DNA from: Sulfurimonas sp.
GTDB taxonomy: Bacteria > Campylobacterota > Campylobacteria > Campylobacterales > Sulfurimonadaceae
NCBI GenBank assembly: GCA_011391635.1
Contig: JAABQD010000007.1
Location: 25,472 to 89,471 of the forward strand
Length of the DNA stretch: 64,000 nt
Direction: 5' to 3'
Part shown: piece after piece, positions 19,039-27,716 of the stretch
Layout: every line of letters begins with the position of its first letter
Numbering within the stretch: position 1 is the first letter of the stretch
Notes under the pieces: model-generated
What the model was told of the DNA's origin: nothing
What the model saw: only the letters and a program-made list of their open reading frames with translations
The model's database searches: none
Program-made: the position numbers and the translations under genes

Positions 19039-19473
19039 TCAGGAGAGCTTCTCAATACTTACACCATTATCTTTCAAAAATTTTGAAATTTTTTCTGAGT
19101 GTGTATGCTCGTAAGGTTTTGCATATACAATTCTTTTAATGCCACTCGCAATAAGATTTTTACTACATTCACTACATGGCTCAAGTGTTACATAAATAGT
19201 AGCACCCTCAATAGAAATTCCTTTTCTTGCTGCCCAAATTATCGCATTCATCTCAGCATGAATCTCATATGTTTTGGACCATTCATGATGCTCTGAGGTG
19301 TAATTACCATCCCAATGTTCTGAACAATTGATATATCCCGCCGGTGTGCCGTTGTACCCTGTACTTAAAATTCTTCCATCTTTTACTATGACCGCTCCAA
19401 CCTGCTTAGAAACACACTTTGAAGCTTTCGCTAACTCTGTAGCAATATTTATAAAATTCGTATCACTTAACAT
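19039..19473 (-). CDS. Deoxycytidylate (dCMP) deaminase family
   Basis: 144 residues from the ATG at 19473, ten bases after GGAG; a TTG three codons earlier sits too close to that site. Zinc ligands are clear: HAE (His75 of the longer reading) in YEIHAEMNAII and PCSEC. The long insertion with CSEHWDGNYTSEHHEW between strand and helix is typical of dCMP deaminase (ComEB family), which supplies dUMP for thymidylate synthesis. Monocistronic by appearance; 81 bases separate it from the receiver gene downstream. Confidence 0.9.
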   Translation of the reverse strand: MLSDTNFINIATELAKASKCVSKQVGAVIVKDGRILSTGYNGTPAGYINCSEHWDGNYTSEHHEWSKTYEIHAEMNAIIWAARKGISIEGATIYVTLEPCSECSKNLIASGIKRIVYAKPYEHTHSEKISKFLKDNGVSIEKLS

Positions 19474-19541
19474 TTTGCTCAAACTCCTTTTAATTTTACT
19501 TTTAAGTCTCTCATTTTCATTTCTTAAAATATTATTATTAC

Positions 19542-19547
19542 TATAAT
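19542..19547 (+). promoter_or_regulatory. Putative sigma-70 -10 box of accBC
   Basis: TATAAT at 19542-19547 in an AT-rich run, about 47 bases before the accB ATG. No clear -35 is seen, as is common in Campylobacterota. Inferred by motif only. Confidence 0.4.
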
Positions 19548-19593
19548 TATGCTATTATATCGCAAAATTACATATATTTTGGAGTCTCTTCCC

Positions 19594-20046
19594 ATGGATA
19601 CAAAACAGATAAAAGCATTAATGCGAGAATTCGATGAAAGTGGTCTTTCTAAACTTAAAATAAAACAAAATGATTTTTCAATTGAACTTGAAAAAGCAAC
19701 AGGCTTAGTTGCGGCACCTATACATGCACCTCTTGCGGTTGCGGCACCAATACAACAAGCTCCTGCCACAGTCGCTACACCATCTTCTGCACCAGCTGAA
19801 ATAAGCGGTGATGCTATCTTGTCTCCAATGGTTGGAACATACTACTCTTCTCCATCTCCAGACTCTCCAGAATTTGTAAAAGTTGGTGATACAGTAAAAA
19901 AAGGGCAAGTTGTAGCAATTTTGGAAGCTATGAAAATCATGAATGAGCTTGAAGCAGATTTTGATTGTAAAATCCTAAAGATTTTAGCATCAAATGGTCA
20001 AGCGGTTGAATACGATATGCCACTATTTATAGTAGAAAAGATATAA
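19594..20046 (+). CDS. accB: Acetyl-CoA carboxylase biotin carboxyl carrier protein
   Basis: 150 residues from the ATG at 19594 with GGAG ten bases upstream. The N-terminal helical region is followed by an Ala/Pro linker (about 38-70) and the biotinyl domain with EAMKIMNE; Lys114 should carry biotin. It shuttles carboxyl groups in malonyl-CoA synthesis. accC follows after four bases, the usual pair. Confidence 0.95.
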   Translation: MDTKQIKALMREFDESGLSKLKIKQNDFSIELEKATGLVAAPIHAPLAVAAPIQQAPATVATPSSAPAEISGDAILSPMVGTYYSSPSPDSPEFVKVGDTVKKGQVVAILEAMKIMNELEADFDCKILKILASNGQAVEYDMPLFIVEKI

Positions 20047-20050
20047 ATTT

Positions 20051-21391
20051 ATGCGAGAAATAAAAAGAATATTAGTTGCTAATCGTGGAGAAATTGCTCT
20101 TCGTGCGATTAGAACAATCAAAGAAATGGGCAAAGAAGCCGTTGCAGTCTATTCAAAGGCTGATAAAGGAAGTGAGTATCTCAAACTAGCAGATGCTTCA
20201 ATTTGTATCGGTGATGGACCAAGTGCTAAAAGCTACCTAAATATTCCTGCAATTATTTCGGCTGCTGAAATTAGTCAATGTGATGCTATTTTCCCAGGCT
20301 ATGGCTTTTTAAGTGAAAATCAACATTTTGTTGAAATTTGTACACACCACGATATCAAATTTATCGGACCAACTCCAGAAGTCATGGTTTTAATGAGCGA
20401 CAAATCAAAAGCTAAAGATGTCATGATTGCCGCAGGTGTTCCTGTTGTTCCAGGAAGTGATGGAGCCATTAGTGATATAGCAGATGCAAAAAAAAGAGCC
20501 AAAGAGGTTGGATATCCAGTTATTCTTAAAGCTGCTCAAGGTGGCGGTGGTCGCGGTATGCGTGTTGTTGAAGAAGAAAGCTATCTAGAAAATGCATTTC
20601 TTGCAGCTGAGAGTGAAGCAATTACAGCTTTTGGCGATGGCACAATTTATATGGAAAAATTTATAAAAAATCCTCGTCATATTGAAGTACAAGTCATGGC
20701 AGACGCACATGGAAATGCAATTCATATAGGTGAGCGAGATTGTTCTATGCAACGCCGTCATCAAAAACTTATCGAAGAGTCTCCAGCAGTTGTTCTCACT
20801 CCTGAGGTAAGAGCAAAATTACATGAATCAGCTATTCGTGCTACTAAATTTATAAAGTATGAAGGTGCAGGTACTTTTGAGTATCTTTTAGACGCAAATC
20901 TTGACTTTTATTTTATGGAGATGAATACAAGACTTCAAGTAGAACACTGTGTCTCAGAGATGGTAAGTGATTTAGACCTTATTAAAATGATGATTGAAAT
21001 CGCAGAAGGCAAAGAGCTTCCACCACAAGAGAGTATCCATTTAAAAGGTCACTCTATTGAGTGTCGTATTACAGCAGAAGATCCTATCAAATTTTTACCA
21101 TGCCCAGGTAAAATTATCTCTTGGATTGCACCAGGTGGTAAAGATGTTCGTATAGATTCTCACGCACATGCTGGTTATACTGTACCTATGATTTATGATT
21201 CAATGATTGGAAAACTTATAGTATATGGAAAAACAAGGGAAGAAGCTATTGCAAGAATGCATAGAGCTTTAAGTGAATTCACTATTACAGGTATTAAAAC
21301 AACTATACCATTTCATCTCAAAATGATGGAAAACGAAGATTTTAAATCAAACAACTTCAATACAAAATATTTAGAAAATTATAACGGTTAA
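20051..21391 (+). CDS. accC: Acetyl-CoA carboxylase, biotin carboxylase subunit
   Basis: 446 residues, full length. IKRILVANRGEIALRAIR starts the N-domain; ATP-grasp motifs KAAQGGGGRGMRVV, EKFIKNPRHIEVQ, the GERDCSMQRRHQK stretch and FYFMEMNTRLQVEH are intact. It carboxylates biotin on AccB using ATP and bicarbonate. No word copies occur in this gene or in accB. Confidence 0.97.
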   Translation: MREIKRILVANRGEIALRAIRTIKEMGKEAVAVYSKADKGSEYLKLADASICIGDGPSAKSYLNIPAIISAAEISQCDAIFPGYGFLSENQHFVEICTHHDIKFIGPTPEVMVLMSDKSKAKDVMIAAGVPVVPGSDGAISDIADAKKRAKEVGYPVILKAAQGGGGRGMRVVEEESYLENAFLAAESEAITAFGDGTIYMEKFIKNPRHIEVQVMADAHGNAIHIGERDCSMQRRHQKLIEESPAVVLTPEVRAKLHESAIRATKFIKYEGAGTFEYLLDANLDFYFMEMNTRLQVEHCVSEMVSDLDLIKMMIEIAEGKELPPQESIHLKGHSIECRITAEDPIKFLPCPGKIISWIAPGGKDVRIDSHAHAGYTVPMIYDSMIGKLIVYGKTREEAIARMHRALSEFTITGIKTTIPFHLKMMENEDFKSNNFNTKYLENYNG

Positions 21392-21404
21392 CTCTAACCG
21401 TTAT

Positions 21405-21431
21405 AAAAAAAGAAGGTAGTCTAAGACTACC
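21405..21431 (-). terminator. Rho-independent terminator of the small cytochrome gene
   Basis: On the minus strand the hairpin GGTAGTC-TTA-GACTACC (21431-21415) is followed by TTCTTTTTTT. It overlaps the last codons and stop of the cytochrome gene. A second perfect 10-bp hairpin (21381-21404) covers the end of accC but has A, not T, after it on the plus strand. Confidence 0.7.
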
Positions 21432-21816
21432 AACCTCTTACTATTGCATGACAACGCGTACAATCACGAATTACATCTGAATGTACAGAAGCAGCTTCTA
21501 GCATACTGTTTTGTGAAAGATATGCATTCATTGACTCTAAGTCATTTTTCAAATGCTGTGCACTCAAAAGTGTAACACCTACAAGCTGTTTTTTGTTCTC
21601 AGGTAGGTAAGCCGCAACAGACTGTTTATCATGAAACATCTTATTTGATTCTTCTATTTTAGCGACCCCACTCATTACCATTGTCTTATTGTTATACAAA
21701 AAACCATCTTGAATCTCTAAGAGACCATCTCTCATTACCTTCATATTCGCACCAATATCACTCGCTTGTAATCCAAGTGCAGCCAATAAGCTCAAACTAA
21801 TTACTAATTTTTTCAT
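21427..21816 (-). CDS. Small exported haem protein with C-terminal CxxCH
   Basis: 129 residues: signal peptide KKLVISLSLLAALGLQAS, a helical body, and a single haem-binding CTRCH six residues before the end (CTRCHAIVRGW). The C-terminal CxxCH on a four-helix-type chain recalls cytochrome c'/c556. A paralogue with the same plan (MKCHREIRHW end) lies at 38717-39127. Probably a periplasmic electron carrier or gas/redox sensor; partner unknown. It is divergent from a REC-GGDEF gene. Confidence 0.82.
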   Translation of the reverse strand: MKKLVISLSLLAALGLQASDIGANMKVMRDGLLEIQDGFLYNNKTMVMSGVAKIEESNKMFHDKQSVAAYLPENKKQLVGVTLLSAQHLKNDLESMNAYLSQNSMLEAASVHSDVIRDCTRCHAIVRGW

Positions 21817-21942
21817 CTCTCACCCTTATCTAAATATAATTGATTTAATAATATCCAAACTAATCTTAAATTTTTATCTTTTTATAATTTATAATAAAGT
21901 TTACTTTATATATACTCTCACAATTTACGAAAAAGGATTAAA

Positions 21943-22860
21943 ATGATTGATTGTCATGAACATACCATCCACATTGTTGATGACAGCAAACTTATACTTG
22001 TTGCTTTAACCAATACTCTCAAACCTCAAGGCTACAATGTTACCTATTCCATGAATGGGCAAGATGCGATAGAATCAATTCAAAAAAATAGACCCTCTCT
22101 TATTGTTTTGGATGTAGAGATGCCAATAATGGATGGGTATGAAACAATAAAAAAACTTAAAAGTAACAATGAAACTTTGAATATCCCTGTTATTTTTCAT
22201 ACAACTCTTACGCAACCAGAAGTTATTAAGCAACTCTTTCAACTGGGTGCTTCAGACTATATTGCTAAACCTTTCATAGCAGAAGAGCTTCTTGAGAGAA
22301 TAGCAAAAGAGATTAAAAATATTAACTTACAAAATCAACTCAAAGACAAAATGTCTAAACTTGCCGATGTTATCTCTCGCGACACACTTACAAGAAGCTA
22401 TAACAGAATTTATATTACTTCTGTCATAAATAGACGAATGCATATGATAGAGCGAAAGAATGAAGATATTTTTTCACTGATGTATGTCGATATAGATAAT
22501 TTTAATAAGTTCAATACACTCAATGGCTTTGTGCAATCCGACAGAGCACTCCAAAGATTTTCAAAGGTATTGCAATCTTCTCTTCGTGAAAATGATATAT
22601 TATCACGCTGGGAAGGAGATAAATTTATTGTACTTCTCCCACATTTAACAAATAAATCTCTTCAACTCATTGCAGAAAAAATTATGTTAAACATCTCAAA
22701 AACAGCATTCTCTCCTACAATCGGGCTGAGCTGTAGCATTGCAATGATTAAGGTAAGTATGGCTGAAGATATCAGTGAACTTCTCAAAAAGCTCAAAAAT
22801 AAGATGAAAGAGATTAAACAGATTAAAAAAGGCTCTATCTCAATGATAGAGCGATTGTAA
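21943..22860 (+). CDS. Response regulator with degenerate GGDEF domain
   Basis: 305 residues: receiver (1-125) with D57 in LIVLDVEMP and K109 in YIAKPF, then a GGDEF-type domain. The signature is EGDKF (224-228, in RWEGDKFIVLLP) instead of GG[D/E]EF, while the RxxD inhibitory site (RENDI) is kept. It therefore probably does not make cyclic di-GMP but could bind it, acting as a phosphorylation-dependent receptor. No histidine kinase gene is adjacent. Confidence 0.87.
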   Translation: MIDCHEHTIHIVDDSKLILVALTNTLKPQGYNVTYSMNGQDAIESIQKNRPSLIVLDVEMPIMDGYETIKKLKSNNETLNIPVIFHTTLTQPEVIKQLFQLGASDYIAKPFIAEELLERIAKEIKNINLQNQLKDKMSKLADVISRDTLTRSYNRIYITSVINRRMHMIERKNEDIFSLMYVDIDNFNKFNTLNGFVQSDRALQRFSKVLQSSLRENDILSRWEGDKFIVLLPHLTNKSLQLIAEKIMLNISKTAFSPTIGLSCSIAMIKVSMAEDISELLKKLKNKMKEIKQIKKGSISMIERL

Positions 22861-22873
22861 GACCTAAACTAGA

Positions 22874-23713
22874 CTACGGCATTCTCAATATTTTAATATC
22901 TGCTCCGATACGAAGTCGTGCAAAATAGTCACTCAAAACTTGCTCTCTTTTTTGAGCCATTAAATGGTTTGCTATTTGATCTTTTAAACTCTCCAGCTTA
23001 GCATTTTTATCATACACAGCCTCTTTCATAAAAAAACAGAGAAAGCCACCATTCGTATCGGGAATAATTTGTGTAAATTGATTTTTAGATGTATTTTCAA
23101 GCAATGACACCAACTCTGGCGTCAATCTATTGTATGGCAACTCCTGCTCACTTCTTTGTACTTCGAGCGAAGTCATCATTGGATTTGTTTGAATTTCTTG
23201 CAATTTTGCTCTATTTTTTGATTCATAAATAACAACTCGAAATGCATTAGGATGTACAAAACTATCTTTATGAAGTTTATAATACTCTTCTATCTCTGCA
23301 TCACTTGGTTGTGCCATCTGTGCATAAGCTATGGATGCATAAAGTTTTTGACTGAGAAGTTTATTTTTTACACTCTCTTTGACCTCTGAAGAGCTTAAGC
23401 CATTCGAGTTTCTTACAGCTTCATAAAACTCACCCACACTGAGTCTATTTCTCGATGCAGTATTTTTTATATCTTCATACACCTCTTCACTCGTCACATC
23501 AAGACCTCTCTCACGCATCTCAATTTGCTCAAGTTTTTTACGGATTAAGCTATCTGCTGCTGTTTTTTTATCAGCCTTAGATGTTTGCATCTCATTTTTT
23601 ATATCCAAAGTAGTAATCGATTCACCCTTGACAACAATAGCAACACCGCCAACAATCTCAGCACTCAAAGACGCGACACAAACAAGAGTTAAAAATATTT
23701 TATACATATTCAT
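22874..23713 (-). CDS. SurA/PpiC-like periplasmic chaperone, peptidyl-prolyl isomerase family
   Basis: 279 residues with signal peptide (KIFLTLVCVASLSAE), a SurA-type N-terminal helical part (IVVKGESITTLDIKNEM...KKLEQIEMRERGLDVT) and a PPIC-like domain from about 160. The isomerase domain looks diverged: the usual HILV start is FRVVIYESKNRAKLQEI. It should assist outer-membrane protein folding. Divergent from gltX with 88 bases between the starts. Confidence 0.82.
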   Translation of the reverse strand: MNMYKIFLTLVCVASLSAEIVGGVAIVVKGESITTLDIKNEMQTSKADKKTAADSLIRKKLEQIEMRERGLDVTSEEVYEDIKNTASRNRLSVGEFYEAVRNSNGLSSSEVKESVKNKLLSQKLYASIAYAQMAQPSDAEIEEYYKLHKDSFVHPNAFRVVIYESKNRAKLQEIQTNPMMTSLEVQRSEQELPYNRLTPELVSLLENTSKNQFTQIIPDTNGGFLCFFMKEAVYDKNAKLESLKDQIANHLMAQKREQVLSDYFARLRIGADIKILRMP

Positions 23714-23801
23714 TCACTTTATAAAAATTTAAGGTTATATTTTACCCTTTCTTAACCAATATTTGCCTAAAATTCGACAATTATTTATAAAAGGTATTTC
23801 T

Positions 23802-25190
23802 ATGATTGTTACTCGCTTTGCTCCAAGTCCTACGGGCTATCTTCACATCGGTGGTCTAAGAACTGCTCTTTTTTCTTATCTCTGGGCTAAAAAAAACAGT
23901 GGTAAATTTTTTCTTCGTATAGAAGACACCGACAAAGCAAGAAACTCCGTTGAAGCCGCAGAAGCGATTGTAAAAGCCTTTGATTGGCTAGGTCTTTCGT
24001 ACGATGGCGAAGTAATCTATCAATCTTCTCGAGATGAAATTTACGCAAAATACATCAAGCAACTCCTTGATGAGGGCAAAGCATACTACTGCTACATGAG
24101 CAAAGAGGAACTCGCAGAGCTTCGTGAATCTCAAATGGCAGCAAAAGAGCGAACCATGTACAACGGAAAATATCGTGATTTTAACGGTACACCTCCAGAG
24201 GGAATTGCACCGGCTATCCGTATCAAAGCACCTCAAAGCGGAACAATTACTGTAAAAGACAGAGTCAAAGGAGATGTTGTTTTTAACGCACTCGATATTC
24301 TTGATGATTTTGTCATTGCCAGAGCAGATGGAAGCCCAACTTACAACTTTGTGGTAGCGGTCGATGACGCACTGATGGGTGTCAATGAAGTTATCCGTGG
24401 AGATGACCACCTCTCAAACACACCAAAGCAGATAGTTGTCTATGAGGCACTCGGTTTTACAATACCAAACTTTTACCATGTTCCGATGATTCACAATCAC
24501 GAAGGCAAAAAACTGAGCAAACGCGATGGGGCTACCGATGTTATGGCGTATAAAGAGATGGGCTACACACCTGAGGCACTTTTGAACTTTTTGGTTCGTT
24601 TGGGCTGGAGTTATGGGGATCAAGAGATATTTTCAATGGCTGAAATGCAAGAGCTTTTTGACCCAAAAAATATCAACAAATCTGCATCTATTTACAATAC
24701 AGAAAAGCTTGACTGGCTCAATGCACACTATATTAAAAACACTCCAAACAGTGAACTTGCAGAACTTCTCACAGAGTATGGTCTGATTCTCACTTCACAC
24801 GACAAAAAAGAGATACTTTTAGACGCTATCAAAGAGAGAGCAAAAACACTCAAAGAACTTGCAGAACTTGCAAAAGAGATTTTAGAAACACCTACGGTTT
24901 ATGATGAAAAAGCGGTAAAAAAAGCTTTTAAAGAGGATAGTGTTGCTGTTTTGAATGCTTTTGGAGCAAAACTCACAAACGCAAACGAGCTTCATCTCCC
25001 AAGCGATTTTCATAAACTCATGGAAGAGGTAGTAGCTGAGATGAACATCGGTTTTGGCAAAATCGGTCAGCCTCTTCGTATCGCACTACTGGGAAAACTC
25101 TCAGGTCCAGGACTGGACAGCGTGATGGCGATTATTGGTAAAAATGAGACTCTACTGAGAATTGCTGGGGTTATTGCCGTACACGCATAA
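23802..25190 (+). CDS. gltX: Glutamyl-tRNA synthetase
   Basis: 462 residues from the ATG at 23802 behind AAAGG; the open frame extends 13 codons further but without a site. Class I motifs: FAPSPTGYLHIGGLRTAL (HIGH-type) and KLSKRDG (KMSKS-type). It charges tRNA with glutamate. Campylobacterota usually carry two GltX, one of which misacylates tRNA-Gln for the GatCAB route; which one this is cannot be told by eye. Confidence 0.95.
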   Translation: MIVTRFAPSPTGYLHIGGLRTALFSYLWAKKNSGKFFLRIEDTDKARNSVEAAEAIVKAFDWLGLSYDGEVIYQSSRDEIYAKYIKQLLDEGKAYYCYMSKEELAELRESQMAAKERTMYNGKYRDFNGTPPEGIAPAIRIKAPQSGTITVKDRVKGDVVFNALDILDDFVIARADGSPTYNFVVAVDDALMGVNEVIRGDDHLSNTPKQIVVYEALGFTIPNFYHVPMIHNHEGKKLSKRDGATDVMAYKEMGYTPEALLNFLVRLGWSYGDQEIFSMAEMQELFDPKNINKSASIYNTEKLDWLNAHYIKNTPNSELAELLTEYGLILTSHDKKEILLDAIKERAKTLKELAELAKEILETPTVYDEKAVKKAFKEDSVAVLNAFGAKLTNANELHLPSDFHKLMEEVVAEMNIGFGKIGQPLRIALLGKLSGPGLDSVMAIIGKNETLLRIAGVIAVHA

Positions 25191-25198
25191 ATTTATTT

Positions 25199-25240
25199 CC
25201 ACATGCCAAGCTTCTTGGCATGTGGAACTTCCACATGCCA
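25199..25240. repeat. Three CCACATGCCA words, two forming a 12-bp inverted repeat
   Basis: Between the convergent gltX and Nudix genes. CCACATGCCAAG and CTTGGCATGTGG face each other with a 3-base loop (25199-25225), a perfect hairpin, followed by a third word at 25231-25240 abutting the Nudix stop. No T-run follows. It may act as a bidirectional terminator as paired uptake sequences do in Neisseria; that comparison is inference. Confidence 0.8.
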
Positions 25241-25810
25241 CTATTTCACTTCGATACCAAAAACCTCATCCAACAAAATTAACAACTCATTTTTAGAAGA
25301 ACCTGCAAAACTATTGTTCAAAAAGTGATTAATTCCCTTTCCTGCGTGTTGCACAAGAGGAATAATTTTTATTCCTGTTATCTCAGACATAAAATGTGAT
25401 TTATCTCCCTCTTCATAAGCATGAAGCAAGATAGAACGAGCAAAGTTGTTGAGGATGTGATAGTAGATATGCAAGAATTCCGCTTCTTGGACTTCAAGCC
25501 CATAAAGATGCGTCGCTATTTTCCACTCGTGCGAAGCGATAGGACGGACTTTGTCAGGCTTGATGTTGATGCCTATCTCCTCCTTGACCTCTCGCACAAG
25601 AGCATCTAAAAGTTCTTCGCCCTCATCCACAGTCCCTCCTGGAAAGCCCATGCGTCCATCCCATCTGTCTATCATTATGATTGCAGGACACTTCATACTT
25701 TTAATGTCATCATTAAAATATTTCCAAGGGGATATTTCGTTTACATATATCACCAAAAAAACGGCGTTTTTCTTATCTCTGTAAAAGTCGCCAAACTCTA
25801 CTCTTTTCAT
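25241..25810 (-). CDS. Nudix hydrolase, NUDT16-like
   Basis: 189 residues from the ATG at 25810 (a TTG three codons earlier is possible). A full Nudix box, G-x5-E-x7-REVKEEIGI, lies at 62-84. The approach RWDGRMGFPGGTVDEGEELLDAL matches the eukaryotic NUDT16/X29 decapping-type subfamily (R-x-DG-x-GFPGG-x-VD) more than bacterial MutT. Substrate could be (deoxy)inosine diphosphates or a nucleotide cofactor; this is inference. Confidence 0.88.
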   Translation of the reverse strand: MKRVEFGDFYRDKKNAVFLVIYVNEISPWKYFNDDIKSMKCPAIIMIDRWDGRMGFPGGTVDEGEELLDALVREVKEEIGINIKPDKVRPIASHEWKIATHLYGLEVQEAEFLHIYYHILNNFARSILLHAYEEGDKSHFMSEITGIKIIPLVQHAGKGINHFLNNSFAGSSKNELLILLDEVFGIEVK

Positions 25811-25885
25811 ATCACTCAAAGTTGCTCTTTATAAAAAATTTGTGAAATTTTACATCAAAATAAGCCACTTTACTCATAGCAAAGC

Positions 25886-25891
25886 TATAAT
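25886..25891 (+). promoter_or_regulatory. -10 box placed for a leaderless mRNA
   Basis: TATAAT at 25886-25891 ends six bases before the ATG of the ABC exporter (25898). A start site seven bases downstream would coincide with the ATG, and no ribosome-binding site is present. Confidence 0.45.
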
Positions 25892-25897
25892 ACACAC

Positions 25898-27667
25898 ATG
25901 AACAACAATCCAATCACACTCAAAACTCTTTTCAAACTCATCTTAGATGACAAACGCTCCCTTATTTATGGGCAAATCATCACTCTTTTAAGTATTCTTA
26001 TCAGTATCCCGATTCCGCTTATGCTTCCTATTATGGTGGATGAAGTGCTTTTGCACAAACCGGCACACTTTGTAGAGAGCATCGATTTTCTCTTTGGTGC
26101 AACCACTCCTTTTTACTACATTGCTCTTGTTACTTTAGCTGTTATTTTTTTGCGATTTATCTACTATTTTTTAGGTGTTATCATTACAAAAATTTTCACA
26201 AAAATTGCAAAGCATGTCACATTTATGGTGCGACGAAGGCTGATAGAGCATCTCAAAATTGCTTCGATGAATGAGTATGAGACACTTGGAAGCGGAGCGA
26301 TTAGCTCCAACCTCATCACAGATGTCAATACGCTTGACAACTTTATCATCACAGGAGCAAGTCGCTTAGTCTCCTCGGTTACAACGCTCATTGGTGTAGG
26401 CGTTGTGATGATACTCATTGACCCGATTTTAGGCATTATGATACTTGTTATCCAGCCTCTCATTATGTTTATTAGCAAAAAAATGTCAAAAACTGTCGGG
26501 CGTCTCAAAAAAGAGGAGAATGAAGCGATAGAAAAATTTCAAGAAAATATCGGCGAAACTCTTGAGCTCTATGGACAGATAAAAGCAAGTAACAAAGAGA
26601 ACTATTTTTTCTCTGGAGCCATTACACATGCCAAAGAGATACAAAGAAGCTCCAACGAGTTTAGCTACAAAAGCACAGCGTATGAAAAACTCTCCTATAC
26701 GATATTTTTAATGATGTTTGAAATTCTTCGTGCTTCTGGGCTTCTTTTGGTCGCCTACAGTGATTTGAGTATCGGGATGATGTTTGCGATGTTTGGCTAT
26801 ATTTGGTTTATTATGACACCTGTGCAGGATATTTTATCGATTCAGTACAGCTATGCTTCTGCGATAAGTGCCCTAAAAAGAGTCAACAAAATTCTCACAC
26901 TCCAGACTGAAGCCTCAGGAGAGCAAAAACTCACAACTAATCATGTGGATATCACACTTGCAAATATCTATTTCGCCTACGCAGAGGGCAAAAATATTCT
27001 CGAAGATATTTCGATTGATATCAAATCTGGCTCAAAAATAGCCCTCATTGGAGCAAGTGGGAGTGGTAAGACCACACTCGCACAGCTTATCTCAGGATTT
27101 TATCAAAAACAGAGTGGACAACTCCGTTACAATGGCATCGCTATCGAAGATTTAGATAAGCACTCCCTCAGAGAAAAAATATTTTTGGTGCTTCAAATGC
27201 CAATACTCTTCAACTCCACACTTCGTTTTAACATCACAATGGGCGATGAAAATAGAAGCGATGCGGAGATACTCCAAGCCCTCAACATCGCACAGCTTGG
27301 TGGGATGCTTGAGGGAATGGAAAATGGACTTGAAACTATCGTAGGACGCCATGGTATCAGACTCTCAGGAGGTCAGAGACAAAGACTCAGCATCGCTCGA
27401 ATGATTATCGCCAATCCAAGTGTCGTGATATTTGATGAGTCAACTTCCGCTCTGGATGTTCACACAGAAGCGAAACTTTTTGAGACCATCACACCCCTTC
27501 TGGCAGATAAAACAGTCATTACCATCGCACACAGACTTAGCACAGTCAAAAATGCAGATACTATTTATGTCCTAGAGAGTGGCAAAATTGTACAAAGAGG
27601 AACACATGCCGAGCTAGAAGCTGAGCAAGGACATTATACGGAGTTTGTGAGAAATCAATTGATTTAA
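25898..27667 (+). CDS. ABC exporter, fused membrane and ATPase domains (MsbA-like)
   Basis: 589 residues: six-helix membrane domain (about 20-310), then the ATPase with GASGSGKTTLAQL (Walker A), LSGGQRQRLSIAR (signature) and VVIFDESTSALD (Walker B), and IAHRLSTV (H-loop). Works as a homodimer in the inner membrane; substrate may be lipid, peptide or drug. No other transport gene is adjacent, and the start appears leaderless. A perfect-length NBD argues for an active pump. Confidence 0.9.
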   Translation: MNNNPITLKTLFKLILDDKRSLIYGQIITLLSILISIPIPLMLPIMVDEVLLHKPAHFVESIDFLFGATTPFYYIALVTLAVIFLRFIYYFLGVIITKIFTKIAKHVTFMVRRRLIEHLKIASMNEYETLGSGAISSNLITDVNTLDNFIITGASRLVSSVTTLIGVGVVMILIDPILGIMILVIQPLIMFISKKMSKTVGRLKKEENEAIEKFQENIGETLELYGQIKASNKENYFFSGAITHAKEIQRSSNEFSYKSTAYEKLSYTIFLMMFEILRASGLLLVAYSDLSIGMMFAMFGYIWFIMTPVQDILSIQYSYASAISALKRVNKILTLQTEASGEQKLTTNHVDITLANIYFAYAEGKNILEDISIDIKSGSKIALIGASGSGKTTLAQLISGFYQKQSGQLRYNGIAIEDLDKHSLREKIFLVLQMPILFNSTLRFNITMGDENRSDAEILQALNIAQLGGMLEGMENGLETIVGRHGIRLSGGQRQRLSIARMIIANPSVVIFDESTSALDVHTEAKLFETITPLLADKTVITIAHRLSTVKNADTIYVLESGKIVQRGTHAELEAEQGHYTEFVRNQLI

Positions 27668-27669
27668 CA

Positions 27670-27694
27670 TGGCATGTAGAAGTTCCACATGCCA
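27670..27694. repeat. Inverted CCACATGCCA pair with one mismatch
   Basis: TGGCATGTAGAA-G-TTCCACATGCCA lies two bases past the ABC exporter stop, in the 49-base gap to the convergent GH17 gene. One arm carries A for G. Likely hairpin/terminator. Confidence 0.7.
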
Positions 27695-27716
27695 TAATTT
27701 GTGAATGAGAGGATAA

